Assembly: GCA_947496215.1 (NCBI GenBank)
Contig: CANMCF010000019.1
Span: 1-64,000, forward strand
From: an uncultured Bizionia sp.
Lineage (GTDB): Bacteria; Bacteroidota; Bacteroidia; Flavobacteriales; Flavobacteriaceae
DNA length: 64,000 nucleotides
Direction: 5' to 3'
Shown: piece by piece, positions 9,438-17,341 of the stretch
Numbering within the stretch: the first letter of the stretch is position 1
How the letters are laid out: the number at the start of each line of letters is the position of its first letter
Translations under genes and position numbers: made by a program
The notes under the pieces: generated by a model
Told to the model about the DNA's origin: nothing
Seen by the model: only the letters and a program-made list of their open reading frames with translations
Databases searched by the model: none

Positions 9438-9521
9438 AACGTAAAGGAGATATGAAATCGTTTTAATGTTTTATATCTACAGTTAAACGAAGTTCGTCTA
9501 TTTTTTTTACAAAGTCAAGTG
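9438..9521 (+). repeat. Dispersed intergenic repeat, copy A
   Basis: About 84 bases, differing by one base from copy C at 14474-14556. It contains the odd-length palindrome ACGAA-G-TTCGT and a run of T. Related, more diverged copies lie at 11695, 15555 and 20480, all in the same orientation and all in gaps between minus-strand genes. Together with the neighbouring repeat and the terminator at 9624 it fills the gap between the XRE gene and the lipoprotein gene. Confidence 0.85.
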
Positions 9522-9623
9522 GAAATAAAAGGTAAGAAGCTTTATAATAGTGTTTTTTTGATGTCTACTCTTGCATTGAGGAGTGAATTCAATGCTTGCT
9601 TTATATGGTAGAAAGACAATAAA

Positions 9624-9650
9624 AAAGCACAAGTATGTGACTTGTGCTTT
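9624..9650 (-). terminator. Intrinsic terminator of the lipoprotein gene
   Basis: A perfect 11-bp stem (AAAGCACAAGT with ACTTGTGCTTT) and a 5-base loop. On the minus strand it is followed by a T run. It lies 33 bases past the stop of the gene ending at 9683. Confidence 0.85.
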
Positions 9651-9682
9651 GATAGCAAACGTTTTTTTATGTTAATTTACTT

Positions 9683-10450
9683 TTAGTTGTTGGTAGTAAA
9701 TGAAACCGTGTTTGTTCCTGCATTTGTTGTTGTGCCATCTGCATATTTGGCATAAGGTCTAAAGTAATATTGAGTTGATGGTGAAAATCCATCTAGTACC
9801 TCCGTAGCATAGCTATTTCCTACAAGGACACCATTTGTGTATTCTGATGCGTAGTCGGTTATCAGTTCAATTGTGCTGTTGGAAAAATCGTTGTTCAGAC
9901 TATATTCAAACCCTATTTCAACAGGTAGTTCTTTTAAGGATTCGGTGATGTTGAGTTTTGGTGTAATCTCAGTAGAGGATATGAAAAATGGTGTGGATTC
10001 TATTTCCATTGATAAAGATCTAGTGTTACTTGCATCAACGTCGGTACTTGCTTGTATTTCGTTTCCGTAGAAATAAGAACCATCGCTCATTTCAAAATAA
10101 CCTCTTATATGATAAGTTTGCCCACTCGTTAAATTCTCAATGTACCCTGTAATATCATTTTGAGGACCAAAAAAAGATACAACCGTGTTAGTTGTATTGA
10201 CTTGCACGTTGGAAGCTGTTCCGTATACAAGTCCTCTTTCCACCACGGTTCCTCCATCCGTAAATTCTCCTGTTATGACCAAGTCTACGGTACCATCTCT
10301 GTTGATAAAAAAATCGGTACTGGCATCTGTTGTGAAACTTCTTGTGTCTACAGGTGCTGGGGTTGGGGTATCGTCATCACTAGAACAACCATTTAAAGTT
10401 AATAATGCTATTGTTAAAACAACCGCCTTGAATAAATTTTTAAACATCAT
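9683..10450 (-). CDS. Surface lipoprotein with fibronectin-III-like repeats
   Basis: I place the start at ATG 10450 (the ATGATG pair at 10445-10450), because the frame then opens with a lipoprotein signal peptide ending in LTLNGC, followed by the acidic tether SSDDD typical of exported Bacteroidetes lipoproteins. The roughly 255-residue protein contains two similar beta-rich units with the pattern G-Y-(I/V)-x-L-x-S-G-x-x-Y-(H/Y)-x-R (ENLTSGQTYHIRGYF and DGFSPSTQYYFRPYAKY). These resemble FN3 strands found in many surface lipoproteins. The ligand is unknown. It is monocistronic, with its own terminator at 9624, and lies just downstream of a membrane AraC regulator on the same strand. Confidence 0.75.
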   Translation of the reverse strand: MMFKNLFKAVVLTIALLTLNGCSSDDDTPTPAPVDTRSFTTDASTDFFINRDGTVDLVITGEFTDGGTVVERGLVYGTASNVQVNTTNTVVSFFGPQNDITGYIENLTSGQTYHIRGYFEMSDGSYFYGNEIQASTDVDASNTRSLSMEIESTPFFISSTEITPKLNITESLKELPVEIGFEYSLNNDFSNSTIELITDYASEYTNGVLVGNSYATEVLDGFSPSTQYYFRPYAKYADGTTTNAGTNTVSFTTNN

Positions 10451-10574
10451 ATTTTTATATTTTTTGCAAAAATCTGAAAAATCAATAAAACAGATTGAAG
10501 ATAATGGGAGATATGAGTTCGGGAATTGGAAAACAGGACTCAATTTAACGTATAGCCAAGTAAAACAAGGAAAT

Positions 10575-11675
10575 CTATAGATCTTTGTATTTGAGAGGTG
10601 TTGTACCAGTTTCTTTTTTAAAGGCTTCATAAAAAGTACTTTTGCTTTTAAATCCTACGTCAATACTAATTCCTTCAATGCTAAAATTATCAGAACTATT
10701 GCTTTTCAATAATTTTTTTGCTTTTTCAATTCTAAAGCCATTTATGTAAGATTTAAAATTCTTATTGGATATTGTATTGATAACTATTGAAATTTTTTTT
10801 GGGTGCTCATTGGTTAAATTTGCAATATCAATAATGTTTAAATCAGGATTTCTATACGTTTCCTTTGATCTAATGAGTTGTTCTATTTCTTCAAATAGAT
10901 TTTTGTCTATTTCGGTTATTTTATTTTTAAGTTTATTGCCGACTTTTTTTATTTTAGGGGGCTTTTGTTGAATTAAATTATTGATAGTGTGCTGTCGTAA
11001 GCCATAAATGCATATCCAATACAGCAAACCAACATTAATCATGCTTATTAATAAATCAATATAGAAGTTGTCTACCTTAGACCTAAAATGTATTACGAGT
11101 GTGAAAACAACACCGATGAGCATAAATGCCTTTGCCCATTTCAATTCTTTGTCGCTAGTTGAAGCATATTGATTGTTCGTTTCATTTACATGCCTGTTAA
11201 TGAATTGATATGTTTTATAAAATATAAAGATCGAATATGCGTGAGCCCCATAATGATGTATGAATTCAAATACATTAGAATTTCTTAGTGTTTCTAAGTT
11301 GGTTGAAGCTTTAAAAAAAATAAGGGAGTCTATCGCGAACATTAAAATGCCAGGGATTAGGTATAGGTGTACCTTTTTTGATTTAGGTAATATTGAAACG
11401 TTTTTTATGTAAACATAGAAAAGAGGAAATAGCAACCATCTAAAATCAAAAGGAAGACTGTTTATTATTGAGTAGTCATCTGTTAAATTTAGATATTTTG
11501 AAATCGGTTTTATATAATTTATGGAGTATGCTAATATGAAAAGCCCCAAAAATAATGTTGAACGGTCTCTTTTTTGATTGAGATAGATTAACAAAGGGCC
11601 AAATATTACCCCTTGAATTAAACCAAGAATAAAAATTGTTGGGATTATGTTGTCTGAAAAACCCATGCTCTCCAT
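10575..11675 (-). CDS. AraC-family regulator with N-terminal membrane domain
   Basis: 366 residues. About 230 N-terminal residues form seven or so hydrophobic helices (IPTIFILGLIQGVIFGPLL, LFLGLFILAYSINYI and others). The C-terminal 110 residues are a complete AraC DNA-binding domain ending in FKSKSTFYEAFKKETGTTPL. This membrane-anchored architecture is common in Flavobacteriia and is thought to couple an envelope signal to transcription. Either M1 or M4 (11666) could be the start. Its own upstream region carries dispersed repeat copy B. Its target is unknown; the lipoprotein gene immediately downstream is the obvious candidate. Confidence 0.85.
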   Translation of the reverse strand: MESMGFSDNIIPTIFILGLIQGVIFGPLLIYLNQKRDRSTLFLGLFILAYSINYIKPISKYLNLTDDYSIINSLPFDFRWLLFPLFYVYIKNVSILPKSKKVHLYLIPGILMFAIDSLIFFKASTNLETLRNSNVFEFIHHYGAHAYSIFIFYKTYQFINRHVNETNNQYASTSDKELKWAKAFMLIGVVFTLVIHFRSKVDNFYIDLLISMINVGLLYWICIYGLRQHTINNLIQQKPPKIKKVGNKLKNKITEIDKNLFEEIEQLIRSKETYRNPDLNIIDIANLTNEHPKKISIVINTISNKNFKSYINGFRIEKAKKLLKSNSSDNFSIEGISIDVGFKSKSTFYEAFKKETGTTPLKYKDL

Positions 11676-11694
11676 AAAAATAAAAAATGTTTGC

Positions 11695-11758
11695 TAACGT
11701 TAAGGGAATATGAAATCGTTTAAACGAAGTTCGTCTATTTTTTTCACAAAGTCAAGTG
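11695..11758 (+). repeat. Dispersed intergenic repeat, copy B (internally deleted)
   Basis: It shares taacgt, atatgaaatcgttt and aaacgaagttcgtctattttttt with copies A and C, but lacks about 20 bases in the middle. It lies directly upstream of the membrane AraC gene and next to the truncated BASS fragment, just as copy C sits next to the intact BASS gene. Confidence 0.8.
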
Positions 11759-11826
11759 GGAATAAGAGTCAAATTCGCGTCTAATTTTATATTGGTGGTT
11801 GTTTTTAGTCTTGTAAGAGGTGTCTT

Positions 11827-11960
11827 CTATTTGGAATCTGCTTCGGGTCTTTTTCCAAGTTGCCACATTAAAATCCCGCCTGTTGCTAACATCCATATGG
11901 CGTAGAGACCAATAGGAATGCTCATTTCTATAGGATAATTATTAACACTCATAACAGTAT
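11827..11960 (-). pseudogene. Truncated 3' fragment of a BASS-family transporter
   Basis: On the minus strand this segment reads IPIGLYAIWMLATGGI then LMWQLGKRPEADSK and a stop (TAG at 11829-11827). That is the C-terminus of the intact transporter at 14631-15509, which ends AYAIWMFATGGILMWQLGKRPEADSL. Only about 40 codons remain and homology fades upstream. With repeat copy B alongside, it looks like the remnant of a segmental duplication. The rest of the 11676-12198 gap shows only the terminator at 12156. Confidence 0.8.
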
Positions 11961-12155
11961 GTATACGTTCTCCAATTCTATCTCGGGCTTCAATAATTTT
12001 AAATGGAATTCCTTCTTTTTAGCCTATGCCCTATGAGTAAATTAGATAATCCTGCTCTATGAAAGTTGTTTTTATTTAATTGATAGTAACAATTTCATTG
12101 CTTCCTTTCAAAGCCTTTGTTGCAGGTGTCTTATCGGCTTTTGTTTAACGGGTAC

Positions 12156-12188
12156 ATAATAAGTGAGTCCATAAAACTCACTTATTAT
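12156..12188 (-). terminator. Terminator hairpin downstream of the SDR gene
   Basis: A 12-bp perfect stem (ATAATAAGTGAG with CTCACTTATTAT) and a 9-base loop, 11 bases past the stop of the SDR gene at 12199. Confidence 0.75.
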
Positions 12189-12198
12189 TATGTTTTAT

Positions 12199-12954
12199 TT
12201 AGTTTCTACCTGCCATTACGCCACCATCAATATCCCATACAGCACCAGTAACCCAAGAACTTTGGTCAGTTAGTAAAAAGTGAATTGTTTTGGCAATGTC
12301 GTTTGGCCTTCCTACTCTTCCTATTGGATGAAACTCATTGAAACCTTGTAATGTTTCTTCAATTTTATCTTTTTCAATGAAAGAACCATAAATTGGAGTA
12401 ACTACTACTGCAGGGGAAACAGCGTTTACTCGAATATTATACTCAGCTAATTCCATTGCCAAGTGTTGTGTTAAACTATGTAATCCAGCTTTAGCCATCG
12501 AGTAAGCAGATGAAGGTGTTGCTTTAACAGCTTGTTTACCCCACATTGAACCTATGTTTACTATGGAACCACCACCATTCTCTTTCATTTGATTTGCTAC
12601 GGCTTGCGAAATAAAGAAGAATGCTTTGTTAAAACTTTGGTAGATGTCATAATCTTCAGAAGTATGCTCTAAGAATGGTTTTGGACTAAAGTAGCCTGCA
12701 GCATTTACTAGATGTTTTACGTTTGGAGCGATAGATTTCAATTCATTGATGAAGTCTTGTGTTGTTTTTGAATCCAATAAATCAATTCCTACAGTTTTGA
12801 CACTTCCAAGTATGGATAGTGCTTCTTTTGTTGAATCCAGATTCTTATTTGGACGGCCTAGTATAATAACTTCTACTCCGTCTTTTAATAATATTTCTGC
12901 TGTGGCTTTACCCATTCCAGTTGTACCACCTACTATGATTGCTTGTTCTTTCAT
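12199..12954 (-). CDS. SDR-family NAD(P)-dependent oxidoreductase
   Basis: A classical 251-residue short-chain dehydrogenase. The cofactor motif is VGGTTGMGKA (about 8-17), the structural NAAG appears as LVNAAGYF, the catalytic serine is in NIGSMWG and the active-site YxxxK is YSMAK. The C-terminus has the family pattern GRPNDIAKTIHFLLTD and GAVWDIDGG. It is cytosolic and probably reduces a carbonyl substrate, but specificity cannot be read from sequence. It lies 82 bases downstream of a cytosolic AraC regulator on the same strand, which suggests that regulator controls it. Confidence 0.9.
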   Translation of the reverse strand: MKEQAIIVGGTTGMGKATAEILLKDGVEVIILGRPNKNLDSTKEALSILGSVKTVGIDLLDSKTTQDFINELKSIAPNVKHLVNAAGYFSPKPFLEHTSEDYDIYQSFNKAFFFISQAVANQMKENGGGSIVNIGSMWGKQAVKATPSSAYSMAKAGLHSLTQHLAMELAEYNIRVNAVSPAVVVTPIYGSFIEKDKIEETLQGFNEFHPIGRVGRPNDIAKTIHFLLTDQSSWVTGAVWDIDGGVMAGRN

Positions 12955-13036
12955 AATCTTTAAATTTTAAATTGTTAAGCAAAATTAGATAGTGAAGTTT
13001 GCATCCAATGGCAAAATAAAGTCTAAGAATGGTAAA

Positions 13037-13891
13037 TTAGAGTAGTTGCTCTTGAAACTGTTTTGGTGTGATTTTTACTTCTTTTTTGAAGAATTTGGTA
13101 AAGTATGTTGGCTGGTCAAACCCTAAACTATAAGCTACTTCTTTTATAGAGATGCTATGACTTGATAGCATTCTCTTGGCTTCAAGTATTTTTATTTCCT
13201 TGATTAGGTTTGCAGGAGTTAATGAGGTGTACTGTTTGGTATGTGTCGTGAGTTTTTTTGATGAAATTCCTAAACGATTTGAATATTCTTGAATATTTAA
13301 ACTTTTGTCTAAATTTTCAATTATTATTTGTTTGAAATGAACAATTTTTGAAAAGTCAGAATTAGAATCTACCTTAAATGAAACCTCATTTTTTTTAATT
13401 CTCTCAATTTGATAGAGTAAGCTAATGAATTGATGAATTATAATTTGAGAATAGTTTTCTTTTTTTTCTTTAAGTTCTGCAAACAGGAATTTTGATGCAT
13501 TCTCAATTAGTTTTGAGTCTAGTTGATTTAACGAAATATAAGCATCTCCGATTTCGTTGAAAATCGAAATTGTAAACCTTGAGAGTAATTCTAAACTGAG
13601 GTTAGAAATAAACGAATCGTTGAAATGAAACAAATATCCTTCATTGCTTGACTCGTTACAGAAATAGTGTATTTGATTTCTATTTATTAAAAATAAAGTG
13701 TTTGCAGGATGTTTTATTGCCTCGTAGTCTATATAGTGATTGCCACTGTTTTTAAACCAAAGGATCTGAAAAAAGCTATGTCTATGTGGTTTTGAAGCTT
13801 TGTCTTTATTTCGTTGAAAGTATGGTGCTAATTGCTTTAACTCAAAATGGAGTTTTGAAAAATCGTTTTTATGTAAATCATATTTTTCCAT
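13037..13891 (-). CDS. AraC-family transcriptional regulator
   Basis: 284 residues: an N-terminal cupin-like sensing domain (HRHSFFQILWFKNSGNHYIDYE, then HPANTLFLINRNQIHYF) and a C-terminal two-HTH AraC domain (NIQEYSNRLGISSKKLTTHTK, then IKEVAYSLGFDQPTYFTKFFK). No membrane segment, so it senses a cytosolic ligand. It is divergently spaced from nothing, and the SDR gene follows it on the same strand with an 82-base gap, implying local regulation of that dehydrogenase. Confidence 0.88.
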   Translation of the reverse strand: MEKYDLHKNDFSKLHFELKQLAPYFQRNKDKASKPHRHSFFQILWFKNSGNHYIDYEAIKHPANTLFLINRNQIHYFCNESSNEGYLFHFNDSFISNLSLELLSRFTISIFNEIGDAYISLNQLDSKLIENASKFLFAELKEKKENYSQIIIHQFISLLYQIERIKKNEVSFKVDSNSDFSKIVHFKQIIIENLDKSLNIQEYSNRLGISSKKLTTHTKQYTSLTPANLIKEIKILEAKRMLSSHSISIKEVAYSLGFDQPTYFTKFFKKEVKITPKQFQEQLL

Positions 13892-13936
13892 TTAGTTTCA
13901 TCCCGGTTATACATTGTTTCCAGTGGTATTCATAGT

Positions 13937-14464
13937 TCAATTTGTATTTGTTTCTTTTTCGAATAATTCATTTTTCTTATCAACATATTTCACTTCACTA
14001 ATGAAATATTCAGCAAGCGTATCTTTCAATTCAGAAGATGATTGGAAGCAGTCAATATTTTTAGAATTGAAAACTATTGCAGAACAATAAAATAGTCGAC
14101 CATATTTTTGATTTCCATTAATCTTAATGGTTTCAAATTTTCTGTCCTCACCACTTACGGCAATAGTAAATAATTCTTCACTACTATCTAAAAGTTTTAT
14201 ATTCTCCCAAATCAAAATATTTTCTTTTCTATCAGTTTCAATCTAATTATTCCACTTGCCATATTTATTAAACATAAGTTTTTGTAAGTCAGTAGAACTG
14301 AAGTCAGGTTTAAATCTCAACTCATTTATTTTTATAGAATCGGATTGATTTAGCTTTAGAGTTACAGAATTTGCTATTTCATAATTCTTCTTATTCTCTT
14401 TAGTTTTGAGGGATGCACATCCTAAAGTGAGTATAAATAATAATGTAATATGTGTTTTTTTCAT
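13937..14464 (-). pseudogene. Small lipoprotein gene split by one in-frame TAG
   Basis: The first segment (14464-14243, 73 residues) starts with a lipoprotein signal, ILTLGC, and ends KYGKWNN followed by TAG at 14245-14243. Reading on in the same frame gives IETDRKENILIWENIKLLD and continues open to 13937. So one nonsense codon separates two halves of what would be a protein of about 175 residues. The downstream half also has its own ATG at 14215 and could be expressed as a 92-residue cytosolic fragment. The family is not recognised. Repeat copy C lies directly upstream of the start. Confidence 0.7.
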
Positions 14465-14473
14465 ATTGTTGGC

Positions 14474-14556
14474 AACGTAAAGGAGATATGAAATCGTTTT
14501 AATGTTTTATATCTACAGTTAAACGAAGTTCGTCTATTTCTTTTACAAAGTCAAGT
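14474..14556 (+). repeat. Dispersed intergenic repeat, copy C
   Basis: It differs from copy A (9438-9521) by a single base over about 83 bases. It lies in the gap between the BASS transporter gene and the split lipoprotein gene. On the minus strand it reads LDFVKEIDELRLTVDIKH then a stop, a phase kept in all copies. Confidence 0.85.
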
Positions 14557-14630
14557 CTACTTTGGCATTGGTGACTGATTTTTGTTTTGTAATACCTCCA
14601 GTAGATATTAGAACTATGGTTGGTTCTTTT

Positions 14631-15509
14631 CTATAAGGAATCTGCTTCAGGTCTTTTTCCGAGTTGCCACATTAAAATACCACCAGTTGCGAACATCCAT
14701 ATGGCGTAGGCACCAGTTGGAATGCCCATTTCTACATTGTTCAATACCGAAGTGGCAATTACCAATGCCAGCGTTCCGTTTTGTATGCCACTTTCCACGG
14801 TAATAGAAATGGCGTTCTTTAAATTCAATTTAAAGAATTTGGCAGTTAAAAAACCAAGTCCCATGGTTGTTATGTTCAATAGCAAGGTTACCAACCCAAC
14901 TTCTTTCATTGCTTCGCCTAGTATGCTGTAATTTGCAATCAATACAGCTAGAAAGACCAAAATGAAGATTACGGTGGAAGCAATGCGCATTGGCTTTTCC
15001 ATTCGTTTTGCAAAATTTGTCTTGTACTTGCGAATGAGCATTCCTATCGAAATGGGAATAACCGTGATTACCATTATTTGAAGGATGGTGTCCAATATGG
15101 GCAACTTGATCCTGACATTCGTGCCGGTACCAAAATATTCCAATGCATACGACAAGATGAAAGGGATCGTCAATATGCTCACAATGCTGGCAATGGCCGT
15201 CAATGTAACGGACAGAGCAATGTTCCCTTTGCAGACCTGTGTTATCAAATTGCTTGTGGGGCCACCTGGGCAAGTAGCCAGGATCATTAACCCGACAGCC
15301 ATTGTGGGGCTTAGGTTAAAAGCGATTGCCAACGAAAAACCAATGATGGGCAACAGGACTAGTTGATTTGTAAGGCCAATTAAAATAGCTTTGGGATATT
15401 TTATGATTCTAGTGAAATCGACAGGAATTAAAGTCATTCCCATGCCTAGCATGATAATGGCTAGAGAAAGGGGTAGGAATACTTTACTAATGAGTTCGGT
15501 TGCAGTCAT
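14631..15509 (-). CDS. BASS-family (bile acid:sodium symporter-like) transporter
   Basis: 292 residues with about nine hydrophobic segments and the BASS hallmark region MILATCPGGPTSNLITQVCKG around residues 75-95, plus the second crossover region ITVESGIQNGTLALVIA. Members move organic anions with sodium across the inner membrane; the bacterial substrate is usually unknown. The very C-terminus has a duplicated, decayed twin at 11827-11960. Repeat copies D and C lie on either side. The gene appears intact. Confidence 0.88.
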   Translation of the reverse strand: MTATELISKVFLPLSLAIIMLGMGMTLIPVDFTRIIKYPKAILIGLTNQLVLLPIIGFSLAIAFNLSPTMAVGLMILATCPGGPTSNLITQVCKGNIALSVTLTAIASIVSILTIPFILSYALEYFGTGTNVRIKLPILDTILQIMVITVIPISIGMLIRKYKTNFAKRMEKPMRIASTVIFILVFLAVLIANYSILGEAMKEVGLVTLLLNITTMGLGFLTAKFFKLNLKNAISITVESGIQNGTLALVIATSVLNNVEMGIPTGAYAIWMFATGGILMWQLGKRPEADSL

Positions 15510-15554
15510 GGATTGATTAATTGTTTATGGGCTTAACAAGCGTTTTGAGTCCAA

Positions 15555-15635
15555 AGTAAATGAAGATATAAAATCGGTTCAGTGTTTTTATTTTAAGACA
15601 AACGAAGTTCGACTAATTTTTTTAGAAAGCCAAGT
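15555..15635 (+). repeat. Dispersed intergenic repeat, copy D (diverged)
   Basis: It shares gaagatataaaatcg and aacgaagttcga.taatttttt.agaaagccaagt with the other copies, but with many substitutions. It fills much of the gap between the 243-residue gene and the BASS gene. Confidence 0.65.
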
Positions 15636-15670
15636 GACTTTTCCATTCTTGTATTTGGGAGTGACTTTTT

Positions 15671-16402
15671 TTATTGCAACGATTGTAGTGAACTCCGTTC
15701 GACCTTTTCCATTCGCGCATAGAAAATTTGTTCGTTCACGTGCAAGAGGTTTATCAAGTTCAATGCTACGAACACTGCCAATCCAGCATTGCCTTTTGCA
15801 TTGTCACCAAATTCCACCTGAAGGCCGATGTTATTGGCCTGATCATCGTTTGAAATTCCTTGAGGGTCTTTCCAAGTTCCTGTAGTGTTCATTTCTGTCA
15901 CAGCCTTGAGAAAAGACAATGTGTCCGATTTGCCTTGAGGCAATACCATCGTCAAGATTTCTTCCTTTCCGCGTGTTATATGGACATTGATGTCTTTGTC
16001 ACCATATAAAAGAGTGTATAGCATATCTCTTGCTTCCTCTAGTAGGGCTTCACCTTTTGTAGACCTTTGTCGGGGTTCGATGGCAGCCAATCCCATATGT
16101 GGTGGGCTTACGAGGAAACCTGAATTTTCCAAGTCAGCTCTATGGATGTTTCGATACTTGCCTACAAAGCCGTCCACGGTTTGATCGTCATAGCCTTTTT
16201 TGGCAATTCGAGCCAAGCGCTTTTCCATATCTTCGAGATTTTCCCTTTGGGCATGCAAACTATGACGTTCACAAGTCAGATAGATAATCTGATCGATAAG
16301 CCAATCCTTGTCCTTTTGTTCCAGCTCCGAACGAATTTTTGCCTCAAGCTCGGGAAACAAATCATCCTGTGCCTTTTTTATTATACTGCTTATATTGTCC
16401 AT
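15671..16402 (-). CDS. Conserved-looking hypothetical protein, last gene of toxin locus
   Basis: 243 residues, cytosolic, no signal peptide and no family I recognise. Residues 1-75 look like a charged helical or coiled-coil region (KAQDDLFPELEAKIRSELEQ, ERHSLHAQRENLEDMEKRL). The C-terminal half is mixed alpha/beta with NAGLAVFVALNLINLL. It is co-oriented with and 58 bases downstream of the decayed immunity copy, so it may be transcribed with the Hcp-metalloprotease locus. It could be a further accessory or immunity component; nothing in the sequence proves that. Confidence 0.6.
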   Translation of the reverse strand: MDNISSIIKKAQDDLFPELEAKIRSELEQKDKDWLIDQIIYLTCERHSLHAQRENLEDMEKRLARIAKKGYDDQTVDGFVGKYRNIHRADLENSGFLVSPPHMGLAAIEPRQRSTKGEALLEEARDMLYTLLYGDKDINVHITRGKEEILTMVLPQGKSDTLSFLKAVTEMNTTGTWKDPQGISNDDQANNIGLQVEFGDNAKGNAGLAVFVALNLINLLHVNEQIFYARMEKVERSSLQSLQ

Positions 16403-16460
16403 TTACTTGGTGTTGTATTCAAATTATTTGTTTTGGATCTATGAATTAAAGAGAGGTTTT

Positions 16461-17070
16461 TTACAATTTTTCCATTATCAAGAACTTCTCCTCGATTACT
16501 TCTCCTGTTTTCCCGTTGATGGTGGTGGATTTTAACCTTCCACCATCGTAATGCCAAGTAACTTTCCAAGTTGGAATTGTTCCTTCTGTCGTTCTGCTAA
16601 TGCGTGTGGTGTTTTTTGACAAGTCTATTTTCTTGTCTTCCACAAATTTCAAGATGTCATCCCAAGTGTAGGTAAATGCTTGGTCATAATCTATGGTCTT
16701 CTCCAAACGTCCCTGCTTATCATAATAATTCCATGTTCCTGAAGCAAAATCATTTTCATATACCTCTCCGTTAACTTTTAAATTTCCTGAATTGTAATAT
16801 TCTGTATATTTTTTAAACTGTCGCTTATTTATGATGGTTTTGTATTCATAGTAACCACTATCTTTATTTCCGAATTGAGTTACTTCAGTGCTGTCCTTTA
16901 AAGTGAAAATATAATTCTCTGCTTGGTCTTTGTTTTTGTTGAAAGTCTCTATGTCAAATTTTTCTATGGTGTCTTGTTGTGTTCCTTTCTTTTGTCGAAG
17001 AATCGGTTTCCTTGTTTTGGGCATTGCATCCTATCTGAATCAATGCGAGTATTAAAAATAATATTTTCAT
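16461..17070 (-). pseudogene. Frameshifted copy of candidate lipoprotein immunity gene
   Basis: ATG 17070 opens the same signal peptide as the intact copy (LFLILALIQIGC, NAQNKETDSSTKER). Five bases present in the intact copy are missing near 16981-16984, throwing the signal peptide out of frame with the mature domain. The mature part remains open from ATG 17024 to TAA 16461 (187 residues) but would lack the lipidation signal. Residues QFGNKDSGYYEY and everything after WNYYD are almost identical to the intact copy, while the segment between them differs strongly. Expression as a cytosolic fragment cannot be excluded. Confidence 0.75.
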
Positions 17071-17074
17071 CAGC

Positions 17075-17282
17075 TTATTCTTTATCCAGGGTTTTCCATA
17101 ATTTTGTCCATTGCCATTGCCAAGTACTGATAACTGGTACTGGAGGAGTGGCAATATCAGAATAATCCATGATATTGTCTGTTTTGTTTTTCTCAAAGGT
17201 AAAAGCACCACTATCGCTGAAGCTATGGTACAGTCCCATTGCGTGAAATGTTTCGTGTGCAAGCGTGCTGTCGTTAAATCCC
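17075..17282 (-). pseudogene. Orphan C-terminal tip of the Hcp-linked metalloprotease
   Basis: It reads the zinc site AHETFHAMGLYHSF and the terminal residues VISTWQWQWTKLWKTLDKE with a stop at 17075, matching the C-terminus of the 628-residue toxin with few changes (TKLWKTLDKE against TELWKNLDKE). There is no start and no upstream domain. An orphan toxin tip followed by an immunity gene is the classic layout of polymorphic toxin loci, where tips recombine into the full-length gene. Confidence 0.8.
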
Positions 17283-17341
17283 TTCTGATAGCTTGAAGAA
17301 TTAGATCTATACTAGTTATATGTCCAGTATAAGTTGTTTTT

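Larger units (their letters stand above)
16461..17282 (-). repeat. Tandem duplication unit 1 (toxin tip plus immunity, decayed)
   Basis: This unit is nearly identical to 17342-18164 at both ends but diverged in the middle. It contains the last ~68 codons of the metalloprotease toxin and a full-length but frameshifted copy of the lipoprotein gene. The breakpoint at 17282 falls inside the toxin coding sequence, so the unit carries no toxin start. The 59 bases between the units (17283-17341) match neither. Confidence 0.85.

Noticed and set aside
93..9440. Integron attC sites around the RM island
   Set aside because: Only short GTTRRRY/RYYYAAC-like words, in the wrong order, no integrase seen; kept only as a weak remark.
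16954..17262. Frame of 102 residues joining toxin tip and lipoprotein signal peptide
   Set aside because: Its first part reads the toxin tip in the wrong frame; only the last ~38 residues (from 17070) correspond to the frameshifted lipoprotein, so it is described there.
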